Below, in pieces: positions 21,789 through 33,505 of a stretch of DNA of 64,000 nucleotides. The stretch's first letter is position 1. Each line of letters begins with the position of its first letter. The notes below the pieces were generated by a model. That model was given only the letters and a program-made list of their open reading frames with translations. It made no database searches and was not told the DNA's origin. A program made the translations under genes and the position numbers. The DNA is from Cyathus striatus. Lineage: Eukaryota > Basidiomycota > Agaricomycetes > Agaricales > Nidulariaceae. The DNA is taken from contig JAOVFP010000011.1 in assembly GCA_025738555.1 (NCBI GenBank), positions 4,340,001 to 4,404,000 on the forward strand, given 5' to 3'.

Positions 21789-23547
21789 ATGGATACACAT
21801 ATTAGTTGTGATAAGGAGTTCATTATGTATGACTGCAGTCTTTGCCTTGTCTCCCAACTTCCAGCATCTCAATGATCTCATGCGTATATTCACTAGTGCT
21901 CCACATGAAACATGTCTGGCCTGCGGCAGTTTTAGCGGTCCCAAGTTTCTTCTCTCCCCATTCAGAGGTCCAACTGCTGCACATCGAAATAACATAATTC
22001 CAAAGGATCATGAACGCGAACTGGTCCTGTCAAACATATCATACGCAGAATTAGAGTTAGACAGTTTAGATCATGAGATCAATCGTCTTCAACTATCTCT
22101 GGCAGCACTTCAAAAAAGGCGAGATGATCTCCACAAGTTTGCAATGCAGGAGCGAAGTTATTTTGCGCCGATAAGAAGATTGCCAGAGGAAATCTTGCGT
22201 TACATATTCTTTCAAGAATATGTTGATTATGCCGATTATGGACTTGTCGCTTGCGCTGACAGAGCTCCACTACGATTGATCACCCAGGTTTCATCTCACT
22301 GGAGATCAGTTGCTCATTCTTATCCTATCCTATGGTCGAGCATCTATATCGATACTCGAAATCAGCCACAAAACTCGGTCCGTATGGCAGTACCTTTTAT
22401 AGAGAAGTGCATACTTCTATCAAAGGAGTCCCCACTGACCCTTACATTCTCGGGAATATTTGAATCAAGTCTCCTGGGCGATCACTGCTTACAAGCAATT
22501 AAGCAGAGTGCATATAGATGGGAAAAGATTGATATTATAAATCAGGAACTTCTACAGGGCATTGTGGCAAGCACGACATACTCCTACCTTCGGTCACTAA
22601 AGATCGGAACGGTCACCCGCTCATTTTCTCTTAACCCTTCGCCGAAACTCAAAAAGATCACAATTAGCGGTGCTCGAGATTCTACACTCAGAATCTCCCT
22701 TCAATCTGCTCCGTCGCTCACTCATATTAACTTCAATAAGATCGACAGTCCTTTCACGATGTTCACTGGTTTACCTTGGTCACAGATAACCCATTTTACA
22801 TCAGACGTTAACAGTTTCTTAGATGGGGAACTCTCCGATATGATGAGAAGCATGCCTAACCTCATGTTCTTCAAGTTTAATGGGTTTTCCCCGTTATCCA
22901 TACCGATTGTACTTCCTGGGGTTCATACACTTACCCTAGGCAGCAGAGGGAACTATATGCTGCGCTCAAACGAGTTAGAACATTTTACGGCGCCTGGTCT
23001 TAAAATATTGCACTTGGAACGGGACTTCGAGACAGACGACATCTTACAATTCCTTAGACGATCCAAATGTTCTTTGGATGAGTTAACAATTACTTCCGTA
23101 GCACTGGATGAGCGCTGGCTCGCTGAAGAGCTAAATAAAGTGAAGAAGCTGTGTTTCTACCATCCACTATCGTCACGGCTATCTGACGATATCTACTGGC
23201 TAACAAGAGGGAATGACCCCGGTGATGAGCAGCCTCTCTTTCCACAGTTAGAAGTACTTGACGTGCAGAAAATAGTTTCTGATCCCGAAGATACCTTTGC
23301 GGAAGATTTGGTGGCCATGTTGACCTCGCGACTTCCACCTATCAGTCAAATGACATCAGCGGGAGAGTCAAGAGATGGGACAACAGAAACTTGGCTTAAG
23401 TCAGCAACTATTACCTTCAAGGACGAGTTACATGAAGATGCGGCAAACATAGTGAAAGCCTTCCTGCGCTCAGACGTTGCTCAGCAACCTGGAGTGGAAG
23501 TGACTATTGGATATCACAGTTATCGTCCTCGGATACGGAAATATTAG
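21789..23547 (+). CDS. F-box-like LRR protein with N-terminal CxxCG motif, tandem copy 2
   Basis: Paralogue of the preceding gene, 562 residues. Exons 21789-21826 and 21897-23547; the intron (GTATG...CTAG) sits at the same place as in copy 1. Aligned features: IIAPHETCLACGSFSGPKF, coiled coil (LDSLDHEINRLQLSLAALQKRR), F-box-like PIRRLPEEILRYIFF, SSHWRSVAHSYPILWS, then LRR-like repeats with the shared block DDILQFLRRSKC. Divergence is spread over the protein and both copies are open, so both seem under selection. The Cys pair suggests a small metal-binding or redox knuckle; that is inference. Confidence 0.75.
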
Positions 23548-23837
23548 TACCAGCATACTTTGTAGGAGTTCAAATTATTTATAAAAGGACAGTAACAAGT
23601 AACTAAAAACCATCATGATGTCGAGGTCGTGGCTCCATAGTCCTCTTCTGGCACGGATATCACACTGGCTAACTAATATATTATTGCAACAGGAAAAGGC
23701 GTCGAAATACTATTCAGTAGGAGCATACAAAGCTGAGAGATGTCTAGGATTCGAAGAAGAACGTGTGGCATGTGTTCAGAGAATATATCCGATCCAATCA
23801 TTTTATACAGATACTTACCACAATCGACCATCTTTGT
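23548..23837. other. Convergent intergenic region (F-box copy 2 / MATE)
   Basis: About 290 bp holding the 3' ends of both genes; nothing else seen. Confidence 0.4.
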
Positions 23838-25903
23838 TCACTGGGTGCTCATGGTGATGGTCACCCGTCTCTTATCCTCTGCCTCGTTGCGCTCAATGCC
23901 CTTCCGGACTTCCAAGTCCCAGTCAGTCCCAAGCCAAACAACGCAGTACTCTCCTATGCCAACAATAAATAAAGCCACGACTTGACCTACAATAGACATC
24001 AATTCCACGTGAACAGATGAACGCGATAAGTGTGTCAAGATGTACCAATCCATAGACCCTGCAATCCCATGTGTGTCTTGGGGTGGAAAGCGAGAGTGAT
24101 ACCCGTGGGAAGTGCGAGTACATAGTACGCCACGAGGTTGAACAGCGCTCCGAGGTGCTGACGGCCTGAGAAACCACGCGTTTTCAGATGAAGACGAGTA
24201 CGTGATCGGAATGCTATGTACCTTGGCCACGAAGCACGCCTCCACACGATCCAGCGAGACCGTCTGCAACCTGGAAAGAGGCAACAAGTGGCATCACCTT
24301 GCTGACCAGCACAACAACATCTATGTCGTCACTGAACAGATAACCAAAGACCTGACACGTTCAAGTGAGTAGCTAATCGGACAAAAGGGAAGAACTCGTA
24401 CATTTTTCGTGGAGATCATCATTAGCATAACCACGGCACCAACAACAACACTCAGGAAAGCAGATGCATGAGCAGCATATTTTGCTCCTTGAGCAGAGCG
24501 TGCACCAATAAGATTACCTACGCGGGCTGATGCAGCCACGCCAATTCCGAATGGGATTGTGTTCAGAACTGTGGATCAAACGTGGTGAAAATCAGCAGGG
24601 CATTCCATAAATTTAGGACGAAATGAACCCACTCTGATCGGTAGTCATGATGACAGATTGGGCTGCGAGCGGCAGGGAACCCAAACGGCCTGCGGCGAGG
24701 GCAACGATCTCGAAGGCTGCCCTTATAGCGTTAAAGGAAGTGTTGGCTTATAGATGACGGAAGATGAAGAGAATCGGACGTACCACTCCGTTCCGACCAT
24801 AAGGATCCCAGGAAGAGCAAGCTTCAGGAAGTCATAGCAACTGGCGGTATTCAACACGATATTTGGCTGCAGGCCACCCCAGGTACCGTTTCGCTTATGA
24901 GCTGGAGAGAAACAAGTGAAAATTCCAAGCAATATAAAGCAAAGCCAGTATGTTATCGAGAGTGCCACTGGCGAACCAAGGAGACCGAGGGGGGTATGAT
25001 GAATCAATAGAATATTGACGGCAATGTTAATGGGGGAAACGGCCAGAAGGACGACAGTTGAGGCACGCATGATACCTGATAACGTTAAGCGGATAATTGG
25101 TGAAGAGAAGATAAGATAGATGGACAGAAAAACGTGCCTTGGCATTGCAGATACTTCTTCAGACTCTCAAACCCGATATACCCAGGAGCTCCGACAATAA
25201 GAACACGTAAGAACTGTTGAACATCCCTGCTTAGGGACTCTTGCTGACCAAGTGCAAGCAATACGGGTTCTATGTAAAACCACAGGACGCCAACAGGCAA
25301 GAAAAGAACCCAAAGCAGCAGTAGGCATCTCTGGAAGTGAATTGATAGATCGGTTGGTTGCGTACCCCCCGTGAATGCTTGCGAGCCTAACGTATCGAGT
25401 GCGGTTGTTCCTCCTAACGCGACGCACCAACCTGTTGATCAAAAGAAACAAAAAAAGATAGACTGTGGGATCATTCTTAATGGGCTGAGAGAAGCAACAA
25501 GTACTAGCCAGTTACGAAAGCAAACATCAGTGAGAATGCTGCGACCGATAGCTCATCTGGACCAAGTCTTCCTGCAATAAGAATTGATACTGTCTGGGTT
25601 GAGTTTTGAAGGATATATGAAAGGATAACTAGAGTGTTTAAACGGGTATATTAACCTTCAATATGGACATAGACGTTGAAGGCAAGGTCACGCACCAGGG
25701 ATGGAGTCGACGAGAAGCGACCCAAAAACCTTAAAATCCAAGTTGATGGGACCAGTCGCGTGGCTGTGACTTTCCCCTTGTGGAAGGTTCCCTACTACAG
25801 TTCTCGACGATGATGAAGAGGACGACTCGGTGAGTAGACTAGCATGGCCAGCAGTCAACAAAGGCGTCCTTTCGTTAGTTGACAAGGAGGGGGAAGATGT
25901 CAT
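23838..25903 (-). CDS. MATE-family multidrug/toxin efflux transporter
   Basis: Cation-coupled antiporter of small organic compounds, in the plasma or vacuolar membrane. Nine exons: 25903-25696, 25628-25509, 25431-25138, 25075-24784, 24721-24633, 24568-24402, 24351-24222, 24165-24046, 23986-23838; 522 residues. A Ser-rich cytosolic N-terminus of about 65 residues precedes 12 hydrophobic segments. Family marks: [51 protein letters not shown] and [16 protein letters not shown]. Introns 2 and 3 start with GC (CTG|GCTAGT and AAG|GCACGT); no GT alternative keeps frame. ATG 25903 is the first possible start. It is divergent from the agmatinase gene and may export products or toxic amines. Confidence 0.88.
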
Positions 25904-26577
25904 GAGTGTAGAAGACAAAGATCAATAATTTCTTGGCTGTCTGATATTTATTCGGGTGGTCAAAAAATTTCAAGCCTTTCCCTCTTCGTCCGGCGAGCGT
26001 GCCAGCTTTTATCCGAATCTTAAGGCCCCCCTTTTTATTTTCTAAGTATCATTTGGTTTGTAATCTTATACCATAACTGAACGGAAATCCTATCCGCAAT
26101 CTTAGTTTTACTCCGTTCTTGACCTCAGCCCTCTTTCCCAGGTCATCCGTGCATGCTGCACGATTACAAGGGTTTTCTAGGGGTCGTAATCGAATCTCTG
26201 GCCTTCTAGTGGTCGAGATGTATCTATGTCTCATCACTTGACTCTCAAAATTTATTCTGATAGGACCCTCTAATCGCAGACCTTGTGGAGTCCATCACCT
26301 CAAGGCAGAACACGACACCAAGCATTCCCCAATGTTGTTTCTTTTTCCCTTGTACCAACATCTTTTCTTTACATGCCGTTACTTGAAAATTCTTACGAAT
26401 GAGTAATTATGAAAATGGTGAGTCATTTATGACCTAATTAGACTTCCTTTCTCGCGGATGAACGGAGGAAGAAACTTAAAAGCTGCTCTTTATCTAAGAG
26501 AGAAACTTATCCTACGATTTTTCATCCCCCTCTCCAGCCCCCATTTACCATACAGCTCCAGAAGGTCTTTGACTGAT
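25904..26577. promoter_or_regulatory. Divergent promoter, MATE / agmatinase
   Basis: 674 bp between facing-away start codons. Two HGATAR motifs are visible (TGATAG near 26258 and TTATCT near 26491). CT-rich tracts occur near the agmatinase start. Confidence 0.4.
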
Positions 26578-28365
26578 ATGAATTTGCTTATCATTTTATC
26601 CGCCATTTCCTCTGCGTCATTAGCTCTTGGACACGAGCACCATGACCAAATTCCCTTAGACTATGTTAAATTCCCTCAGCCTATATACCGTGGCTGGAAC
26701 GGTGAAGGTAATTGTAACAAAATTATTTTAAGAAGAACTCTCATCCTTTCACTTTCTATGTGTAGTAACGGCAGATGCAGTATTTTCAGGAATCACGACA
26801 TTTGCCAAGCTTCCTTGGGTTCAGTGTCTCACCAAAGAACACGATGTTCCCTTCGATATTGCCTTCCTTGGTGCCCCATTCGTAATTACTTATTATACTC
26901 ATCAACTAGGGCGTTTTCTGAATTATTGAATTACTCAGGATACTGGCACCAGTTACAGGCCTGGGGCACGCTTTGGGCCAGGTAATTTTTTGCTCCGTGT
27001 TGTTCCCACTGTGCTTGCATTAAAATTAAGAATTAAAAGCTGGTATCCGCGCGGGTTCGCGCAGACTCACTCTTTACGGAGGATATAATGTTCCTCTGGA
27101 AGTCAACCCATTCCAGTCAGGCCTCAGAATTGTCGATTGCGGAGATATACCAGTAACGTCAGTTCTAATGCAAGTCACATCTAAAATTGCCTGACATTTC
27201 AACTTCAGGCCTTACGACAACAAATATGCTATTAAGCAGATTGAAGATGGTCATAAGGCACTGCTTCAGCAGCAGGCTTATTCGCCATTGGGTAACGACT
27301 CTCTTACTGGTCAAAAGCTGGCGCCCATCTCGCTTGATGGCAAAATCCATCCTCGTATTATTACACTCGGTGGGGATCACACTATTGTGTTGCCTATTCT
27401 TCGCTCTATCAATTCTGTTTACGGCACCATCTCTGTCATTCACTTTGATTCTCATCTTGGTACCCTTCCATTTCCCGTGACCGGGAAGAAGAAACAGCTG
27501 ACTTACTACCAGATACTTGGAAACCATCCGTATTCGGAGGAGCTCCGTCTGACCAAGCTGCGGTCAATCATGGGACTTACTTTTATTGGGCCAGTCAAGA
27601 AGGCTTAATCAAAAACGGATCTTCAATTGCAAGTATCTCGTTTCCTTGATTACTTTTCTCAATTTCGTTTTTTTCCCATTTGTTTGAGAATACAGTGATC
27701 CTAGTTTTTCTTTGACAGCATGGCGCGATAAGGACTACACTTTCTGGTCCGGAAGACTACGAGAACGATGACGCATCAGGGTTCACTCGCATTGAGGCCC
27801 GTGAAATCGACACTCTCGGTAGGCTGTAGTACCTTTTTCTTTATCACGCCCATTTACACACGTTGTACTTAGGAACCGATGGAATCATCAAAAAGATCAG
27901 GAAAACCGTAGGGAACAACCCGGTGTATCTCTCTATAGATGTCAGAACTTGCCTCGTTTCCATTTCATTCTCTCGAACGATATCTAACACACGTTCTACC
28001 AGATCGATTCAATTGACCCAGCCTTTGCTCCGGCCACTGGAACGCCAGAAACCGGAGGCTGGTCGACCCGTGAGCTCCGCACAATATTGAGAGGTCTTGA
28101 TGGGCTCCATATCGTATCCGCGGATATCGTAGAAGTTGCACCAGCATATGATACAAACGCTGAGCTTACTACGATGGTATGAGCTATCCTACAAATTTAT
28201 TGGTCGCTCACTAACGTCAATGACGATTTATTTGTTCATTCTAGGCTGCTGCTGATGTGAGTTCAATTTTTACAGCCGCATTTTCTCCAACTTATCTTTT
28301 GTTAGGTCCTCTTTGAAGTTCTCAGTGTTATGGCAAAGACTCCGTTAGGCAAGGTTGTCGCATAA
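26578..28365 (+). CDS. Secreted ureohydrolase (agmatinase/arginase family)
   Basis: Mn-dependent enzyme that releases urea from a guanidino compound such as agmatine. Eleven exons: 26578-26707, 26766-26881, 26939-26981, 27040-27157, 27209-27459, 27513-27628, 27719-27818, 27873-27940, 28003-28176, 28245-28256, 28306-28365; 395 residues. Residues 1-18 are a signal peptide, so the enzyme acts outside the cell or in a secretory compartment. Metal ligands are in GGDHT, DSHLD and SIDIDSIDP; the loop APATGTPE carries Ala where Gly is common, still within the ureohydrolase signature. Intron 6 is GC-AG (ATT|GCAAGT). Exon 10 is 12 nt (Ala-Ala-Ala-Asp). Substrate (agmatine, arginine or guanidinobutyrate) cannot be told from sequence alone. 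Confidence 0.9.
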
Positions 28366-28825
28366 ATAATAATGCGTGTGTTTGGGTTTAGTAAATCCCA
28401 AGACACGAGGCGGTAAGATTCCCTAACTCGTTGAAGATATTCTCCTTTTTCCGTTTCATTCCAAAGTTTACGTGCTTCTTTTGAGTACTCGTGTAAATAC
28501 TGCTCAAGTTCCTTACTTACATGCAGTGAATATAAATAGATTGTCGTTGATGCATGATGTTTCGCACCGAAATGACAAACATAATTTCAACGCCGGTTCC
28601 GCTGAATTGATCCTATATCAGATAAGTGGTTGGTACCATCAAGAAGCAAGGTACAGGCAAGTTCTTCGAACCCAGAATGGAAGACTTTCTCGCCTGAAAA
28701 GGCAGTTTGAATAAGGAATCCGAAGGTCGCACGTCATTTGGATCTGCTCAATCTGACCAGAGCTCCCCTTCGATACAAAAACTAATCCTACATCCAATCA
28801 TTCTAATATAGAAATATCGTACTAC
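28366..28825. other. Convergent intergenic region (agmatinase / permease)
   Basis: 460 bp tail to tail. A short ORF at 28472-28714 has no support. Confidence 0.4.
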
Positions 28826-30977
28826 TTATTCCGAAGACCTCGAATCCTTCTCAACAGGCGTGGCTGATTTACTTTCTTCCTCATCAATCGTCCGTACGGG
28901 TCCATTAAACCACTTGCGAGCTGATAAGATCCATGATGCTGTGGCAAAAATAAAGACACCCATGATAATCACCACAGAATAATCTGCGGTGAGGATCATA
29001 AGTTTAGATTGACTGTGAAGAGCACAAAGGATCTTGCAAACTTACTCATATCTTGGGATGAGATGTTCGAACCCGGTGGGAAGAACAACATTATCACAAC
29101 GAATGAAACCCATGAAACAGCAACAGCGCCAATCGGTACAGACCACTTTCCAAGACTAAATGGACCAGGTTCGAATAGCTCCCTACCTGATGTTATGCGA
29201 AGGAATATGGGTGTTGCGTATGATGTATACAGTCCGATTACAGAAGAACTAGAAGAGGCATTAGTTTATAATTAAAGTGCGACATGATTGGTGCTTACCC
29301 AGCGAGAGAGGTCAGAGCTGTTGCAGAGAAACCAACAAGTCCACAAATCGCAGCCACAACCATAACAAACCAAACAGCATTCACCGGAGTTTGTGTATGA
29401 CGATTCATTCGTTTCCACAACCGAGATCCGGGGAGAGCATGATCACGAGCAAATGCAAACACAACGCGGGAAGCATCTACCCCCTGAGCGGCGCCAGTCA
29501 CATACTGAGAGAACAATTCAGTTAATTATGTCGTTTTTCCATCAGCATGAGGCTTATACCTGAACGATGATAATCAATGACCAGATTGCCAGCATGCCTT
29601 TCTTTCCCAGAACATTCAGGAAAACTTGACCCATTGGTAATGGTAATTCAGAACTCAGAATATCGGTAACAGATGTTATAACGAAAGATGTTGCGATGAG
29701 GAGGAGCCACCCCAAACTTGCAGTGGCACTAACGCCAACCAAAATAGCAATTGGAGCCGCTCTCGCAGCCCCGGCTGTTTCCTCAGAGATATGGGCGGCG
29801 GAGTCATCTGTATATACAATTAGCAGCTAAGTAAGGTTGGAAGAGTTCTTTACAAACATCCTGTTAGTGTCCACATGGGAGCGGTGAATGCCAAAACAAA
29901 CGCCCAACCATCTAGGATTGGTACAATCAAGTCATACTCAATGTGAAAAGGAGGAATAGGGTACTTGTTGACCAGCCAGAGTTATTCTCGTAAAGGGTAA
30001 ATGCATCCTTCGTTGACACCTTGTTATCTCCAGATACAACTAGGAGGGAAATTATGGCCGCGATTGTGGTACCAACTGTCAAGTATATGAGTGAAGGATC
30101 ACATCGCCGACTCATCTCAGATGTTCCCCACCAGTTATAAAAACATAAAAAAGGTTCAGACGGGCAAGAACACGAGTTGCAGCAGAGCAGACTATTCCAT
30201 GAGAGAAGAGTATAGCCAATAGAATTCCGTAAGTAACACCTGCAGAAAGAACAACTCGACCATCGGTGTTAACAGCTATTGCGGTTGTGATCATCTGAGC
30301 GCAGGTAAAATCAATCCCGCAAACTAAAGTTGTCTGTCCAGTAACGTTGGCCCACCCTATCAAAGATTTGGCATCGGCAAAACGAAGAAAATATGTATGA
30401 GAATGTAGTACCTGTAATCCAGCTGGCAAGGGGTGCATATTTTTTGGGCGCCAGTTTAGCGGAAAAGTAGTACAACCCTGCACTCGTTCTGTATCGGGCT
30501 GAAGTTAACATTGAGTCAAGTCATGAAACCGTGTCACGTACGGCATTGCTGAGGCAAGTTCTGCCATTGAAAGTGCTACAAACATCACAAAGAAGCAGGG
30601 TATCAGCCATCCAAACACCATCCCAACGTGGCCACCTAGTACGTATATATCGATTTAGAATTGTTGCATGGGATTCATAAGGGAATCAAGCCCCAACCAT
30701 TAACCAGGCCAAAGGATAAAGTGGAAGATACGGATGCAATGACGCCCATGATTGAAAATGCAAATGCAACGGTTTCCAATAACTGTAATACCAAGTTAAG
30801 CAAAGCAAAGTTTGAAAACATAGGAAAGGACTGCACCGAAAACTCTCGACGAAATTCGCTCCTGTATCCCAACTCGGCGAGTTTGGCATCATCCAAACGT
30901 ATAAGTGAACCATTCACGTCCTTGACGACGTGAACATCAGTCTGAGTTGTGTCTTTTTGGTATTCGTATTTTTCCAT
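28826..30977 (-). CDS. APC-family amino acid/GABA/polyamine permease
   Basis: Proton-coupled uptake of amino acids or amines at the plasma membrane. Ten exons: 30977-30698, 30635-30542, 30488-30412, 30356-30132, 30075-29965, 29911-29858, 29807-29560, 29504-29299, 29248-29046, 28983-28826; 551 residues. Marks of the amino acid/choline/GABA group: ELGYRSEFRREFS, AELASAMPTSAGLYY, KYAPLASWITGWANV, WTLTGYDSAAHISEET, GAAQGVDASRVVFAFARD. Twelve hydrophobic segments fit. For exon 3 the acceptor at 30489 was chosen because it restores MPTSAG; the nearer upstream AG breaks frame. It converges with agmatinase and is divergent from the deacetylase, suggesting uptake of amines made outside the cell. Confidence 0.9.
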
Positions 30978-31121
30978 GGTTGAGCACGTAGGGTCCGAGG
31001 ACAGGAAGTCGTCACTACACTACTGACGGTGACGGGAAAGAAGTCCAAAGAAGAGAAGGGATGCTGGCATACTTAGATGGTTCCTTTAACGGGTTTTGCA
31101 CCAAATCAGTGCAGAAGCTTC

Positions 31122-31423
31122 AGATAAAATACACACGGAGCCACACACTGACATGGCGGTTGGTGGAGAGAAGACGGCGCTCTTCACTGATTGGTTGATA
31201 GGATGGGCGTGAGTTACCATCTTGGGAAATATCAGTCTTCACGTGACCGTTATCTCAATTTAGATTTAAATTTGAATAACTCTTTGCGACACAAACAAAC
31301 TCCATCCGACAATTGCCAGCGATGGCCTGCCGGGTAACAAGGTCATCTTGAGGTCATCATCATGGATTTCCAGTGAACTTCACCATAATATTTGTCATAT
31401 ATTACGTTATCTTTTATCGATAA
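31122..31423. promoter_or_regulatory. Shared permease/deacetylase promoter with six HGATAR motifs and one CACGTG
   Basis: Within the 523-bp divergent region, GATA-factor motifs lie at 31122 (AGATAA), 31196 (TGATAG), 31250 (TTATCT), 31407 (TTATCT), 31414 (TTATCG) and 31418 (CGATAA, overlapping in a palindrome). CACGTG is at 31240-31245. Fungal AreA/Nit2-type GATA factors bind such sites in nitrogen genes. Binding is inferred. Confidence 0.5.
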
Positions 31424-31500
31424 ATTATTTATAAACAAGGCCGAGCCTCGTAAGCGCCTGATGTATTACACCCACAATTTTCCAAATTCCGCACTCGGCC

Positions 31501-33174
31501 ATGCCTGCAAAGCGAGTTCTTATCGGGTTTGGTGTTGACGTCGACGCTGTTGCAGGGTGGTGTGTATAGACCGAGTTCCGAGCATTCGTTTACAAGCTAA
31601 ATCCGCAAAACTAGGCTAGGATCCTATGGTGGGGAGGATTCTTCACTTGATATATCTAGGGTGGGCCCCTTTTCTTCGGTCAGCATGGACATGCATCTCA
31701 CTCCGTCAGGGTATGTATGCGGGGGAGGTGGGCGTTCCTCGATTATTAAAGCTGTTCAAGAAATACGGAATAAAGACCACATGGTTCATTCCGGGTGTGT
31801 TCATTTACTCGGCCAGTGCTGTCTTAAATGTCTTATACTTGAGTATAGGTCACAGTTTGGAGACATTTCCCAAGGAAATGGCTGCTGTGCGAGACGCTGG
31901 GCATGAGCTGTATGGTTTCATATTCATATCAAACGTTCTATGTTAAGCAGTATATTAGAGGTTTGCATGGTTATTCACATGAGGTGAAAATTTTCTAGAT
32001 TTGCATTTATTTCTGTTGACGTTCGAGTTTGTTAGAACCCCGTCTCGATGAACGTTCAGCAACAGAAGGACATTTTGAATCACACTTATAAGTTATTGAC
32101 GGAATTCAATCATGGAGTTCCTCCAAAAGTCAGTCTATTACACTGCTCGTTGTACATATAATTCCTGATCCTTTATAACAGGGAAGTGTAGCACCCTGGT
32201 GGGAAACCAGTAAGGAGGGAACAGGTTTGTTGCTCGAAAAAGGCATCGAATACGGTTTGTAGTCATATATTCTTGCGTTTTGGACACAGCGATAACTTTT
32301 GTTACAAGACCATTCAAGCATGGCACATGAGTTTCGTCCAATTTAACCCATGGCTTTGAATATCATGTTTACGTTTCATAGCTGCCAGGCATATTACATG
32401 AGAGACGAAGATTCGTGGACAAAGATCGACTACAAGGCGAACGCTTCCTCGTGGATGAAACCGCTAAGAAAAGGAAATGAGACCGGATTAGTATGTATTC
32501 CAGCTAATTGGTACGTGCAGAGTATCATTGTTCATATTTCCATCTTCATACAAGTAACCAGGTACCTTGATGATTTACCCCCCATGATGTAGGCAAATAT
32601 GGTTCTGCCTCGAGACGATCTTCTTTCTGTGGTACTCATGAATCCTAATCAGGTTTATAAAGTCAAGTCCGAACTCACACGGATGGGTCTGAAGCACTGC
32701 TTTTATTTATAGAATTATGATCTAATGTGGTCACGATCTTAGGTCAACGCTAGGGACGTTGAACAATTATGGAAAGATACGTTTACCTATTGCTACAGGT
32801 AAGTCTCAAAAACGATTTCCGTTGTTCCAATACTAAAGGAATTGTTCAGAGAAGAAGAGGAATTTATCTTCCCAATTACTATCCACCCAGATGTCAGCGG
32901 GTACGTAACATCAACTGCGGAGGTCGAGCCCTATCTAACAGTGGGCACCGTTATCTACAGCCGTCCACATGTCATCTTGATGCTGGTGTGATAGTTTATT
33001 TCAGTCAACACATACCATCTGCTTACAGGCTTTATTTGATAGGAGCGATTTATAGAGTGGGTCAATACGCACGAGAATACCCACTGGGTGCCCATGATTG
33101 ACATGGCACGGGAGTTCAGAGCTAAGAACAAGCCTGTCCTGGGAGCGAAGATGCCAACGGGCTTCAGTTACTAG
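31501..33174 (+). CDS. CE4 polysaccharide-deacetylase-fold hydrolase (HpPgdA/PuuE-like)
   Basis: Metal-dependent amide hydrolase of the NodB fold. Fifteen short exons (first 31501-31559, 31615-31660, 31710-31794, 31849-31909, 31959-31983; last 33043-33174) give 305 residues. All junctions keep phase. Motifs: [11 protein letters not shown] with the catalytic/metal Asp, GYSHE with the two metal-binding His at HxxxH spacing, APWWETS, DHSS and the late DVSGRPHVI. No signal peptide, so it is probably cytosolic. That argues against a wall chitin deacetylase and for the HpPgdA/PuuE branch, which includes enzymes acting on small cyclic amides. Substrate unknown. It shares a divergent promoter with the permease. 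Confidence 0.85.
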
Positions 33175-33505
33175 GTGAAGAGTAAATTATGATTCAATCT
33201 ATGTTTTCTGGAGTTGGTTAGTTATTCAAAATGTATCTAAATGTATTATTAGAAGGAATTTATATCAATTTTTTGCTTTCTGTCTCCACGATAAAAACCC
33301 TCAGGGGAATGAGCGACCCGGTGGAGACCGTTATGTGTCGGAGTTTCGGAGTTTCCCGTATCGCTGTGTAAGGATTGTCACCAAATTATCACAAGTCGTC
33401 CTGAGTCTTTCCGGTGCTTTCACGCTCCTCGACTTCGATCTGCCTCATTGTCTGTTATTACGCAGATTCAAATTGCCTCGTTAACTTCGATTACTTATTG
33501 AAAGA
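33175..33505. other. Intergenic, deacetylase to carboxylesterase
   Basis: 331 bp containing the promoter of the esterase; no distinctive motif seen. Confidence 0.4.

Noticed and set aside
30489..30511. Upstream acceptor CTTCAG for permease exon 3
   Set aside because: It shifts the frame; the next AG restores MPTSAGLYY.
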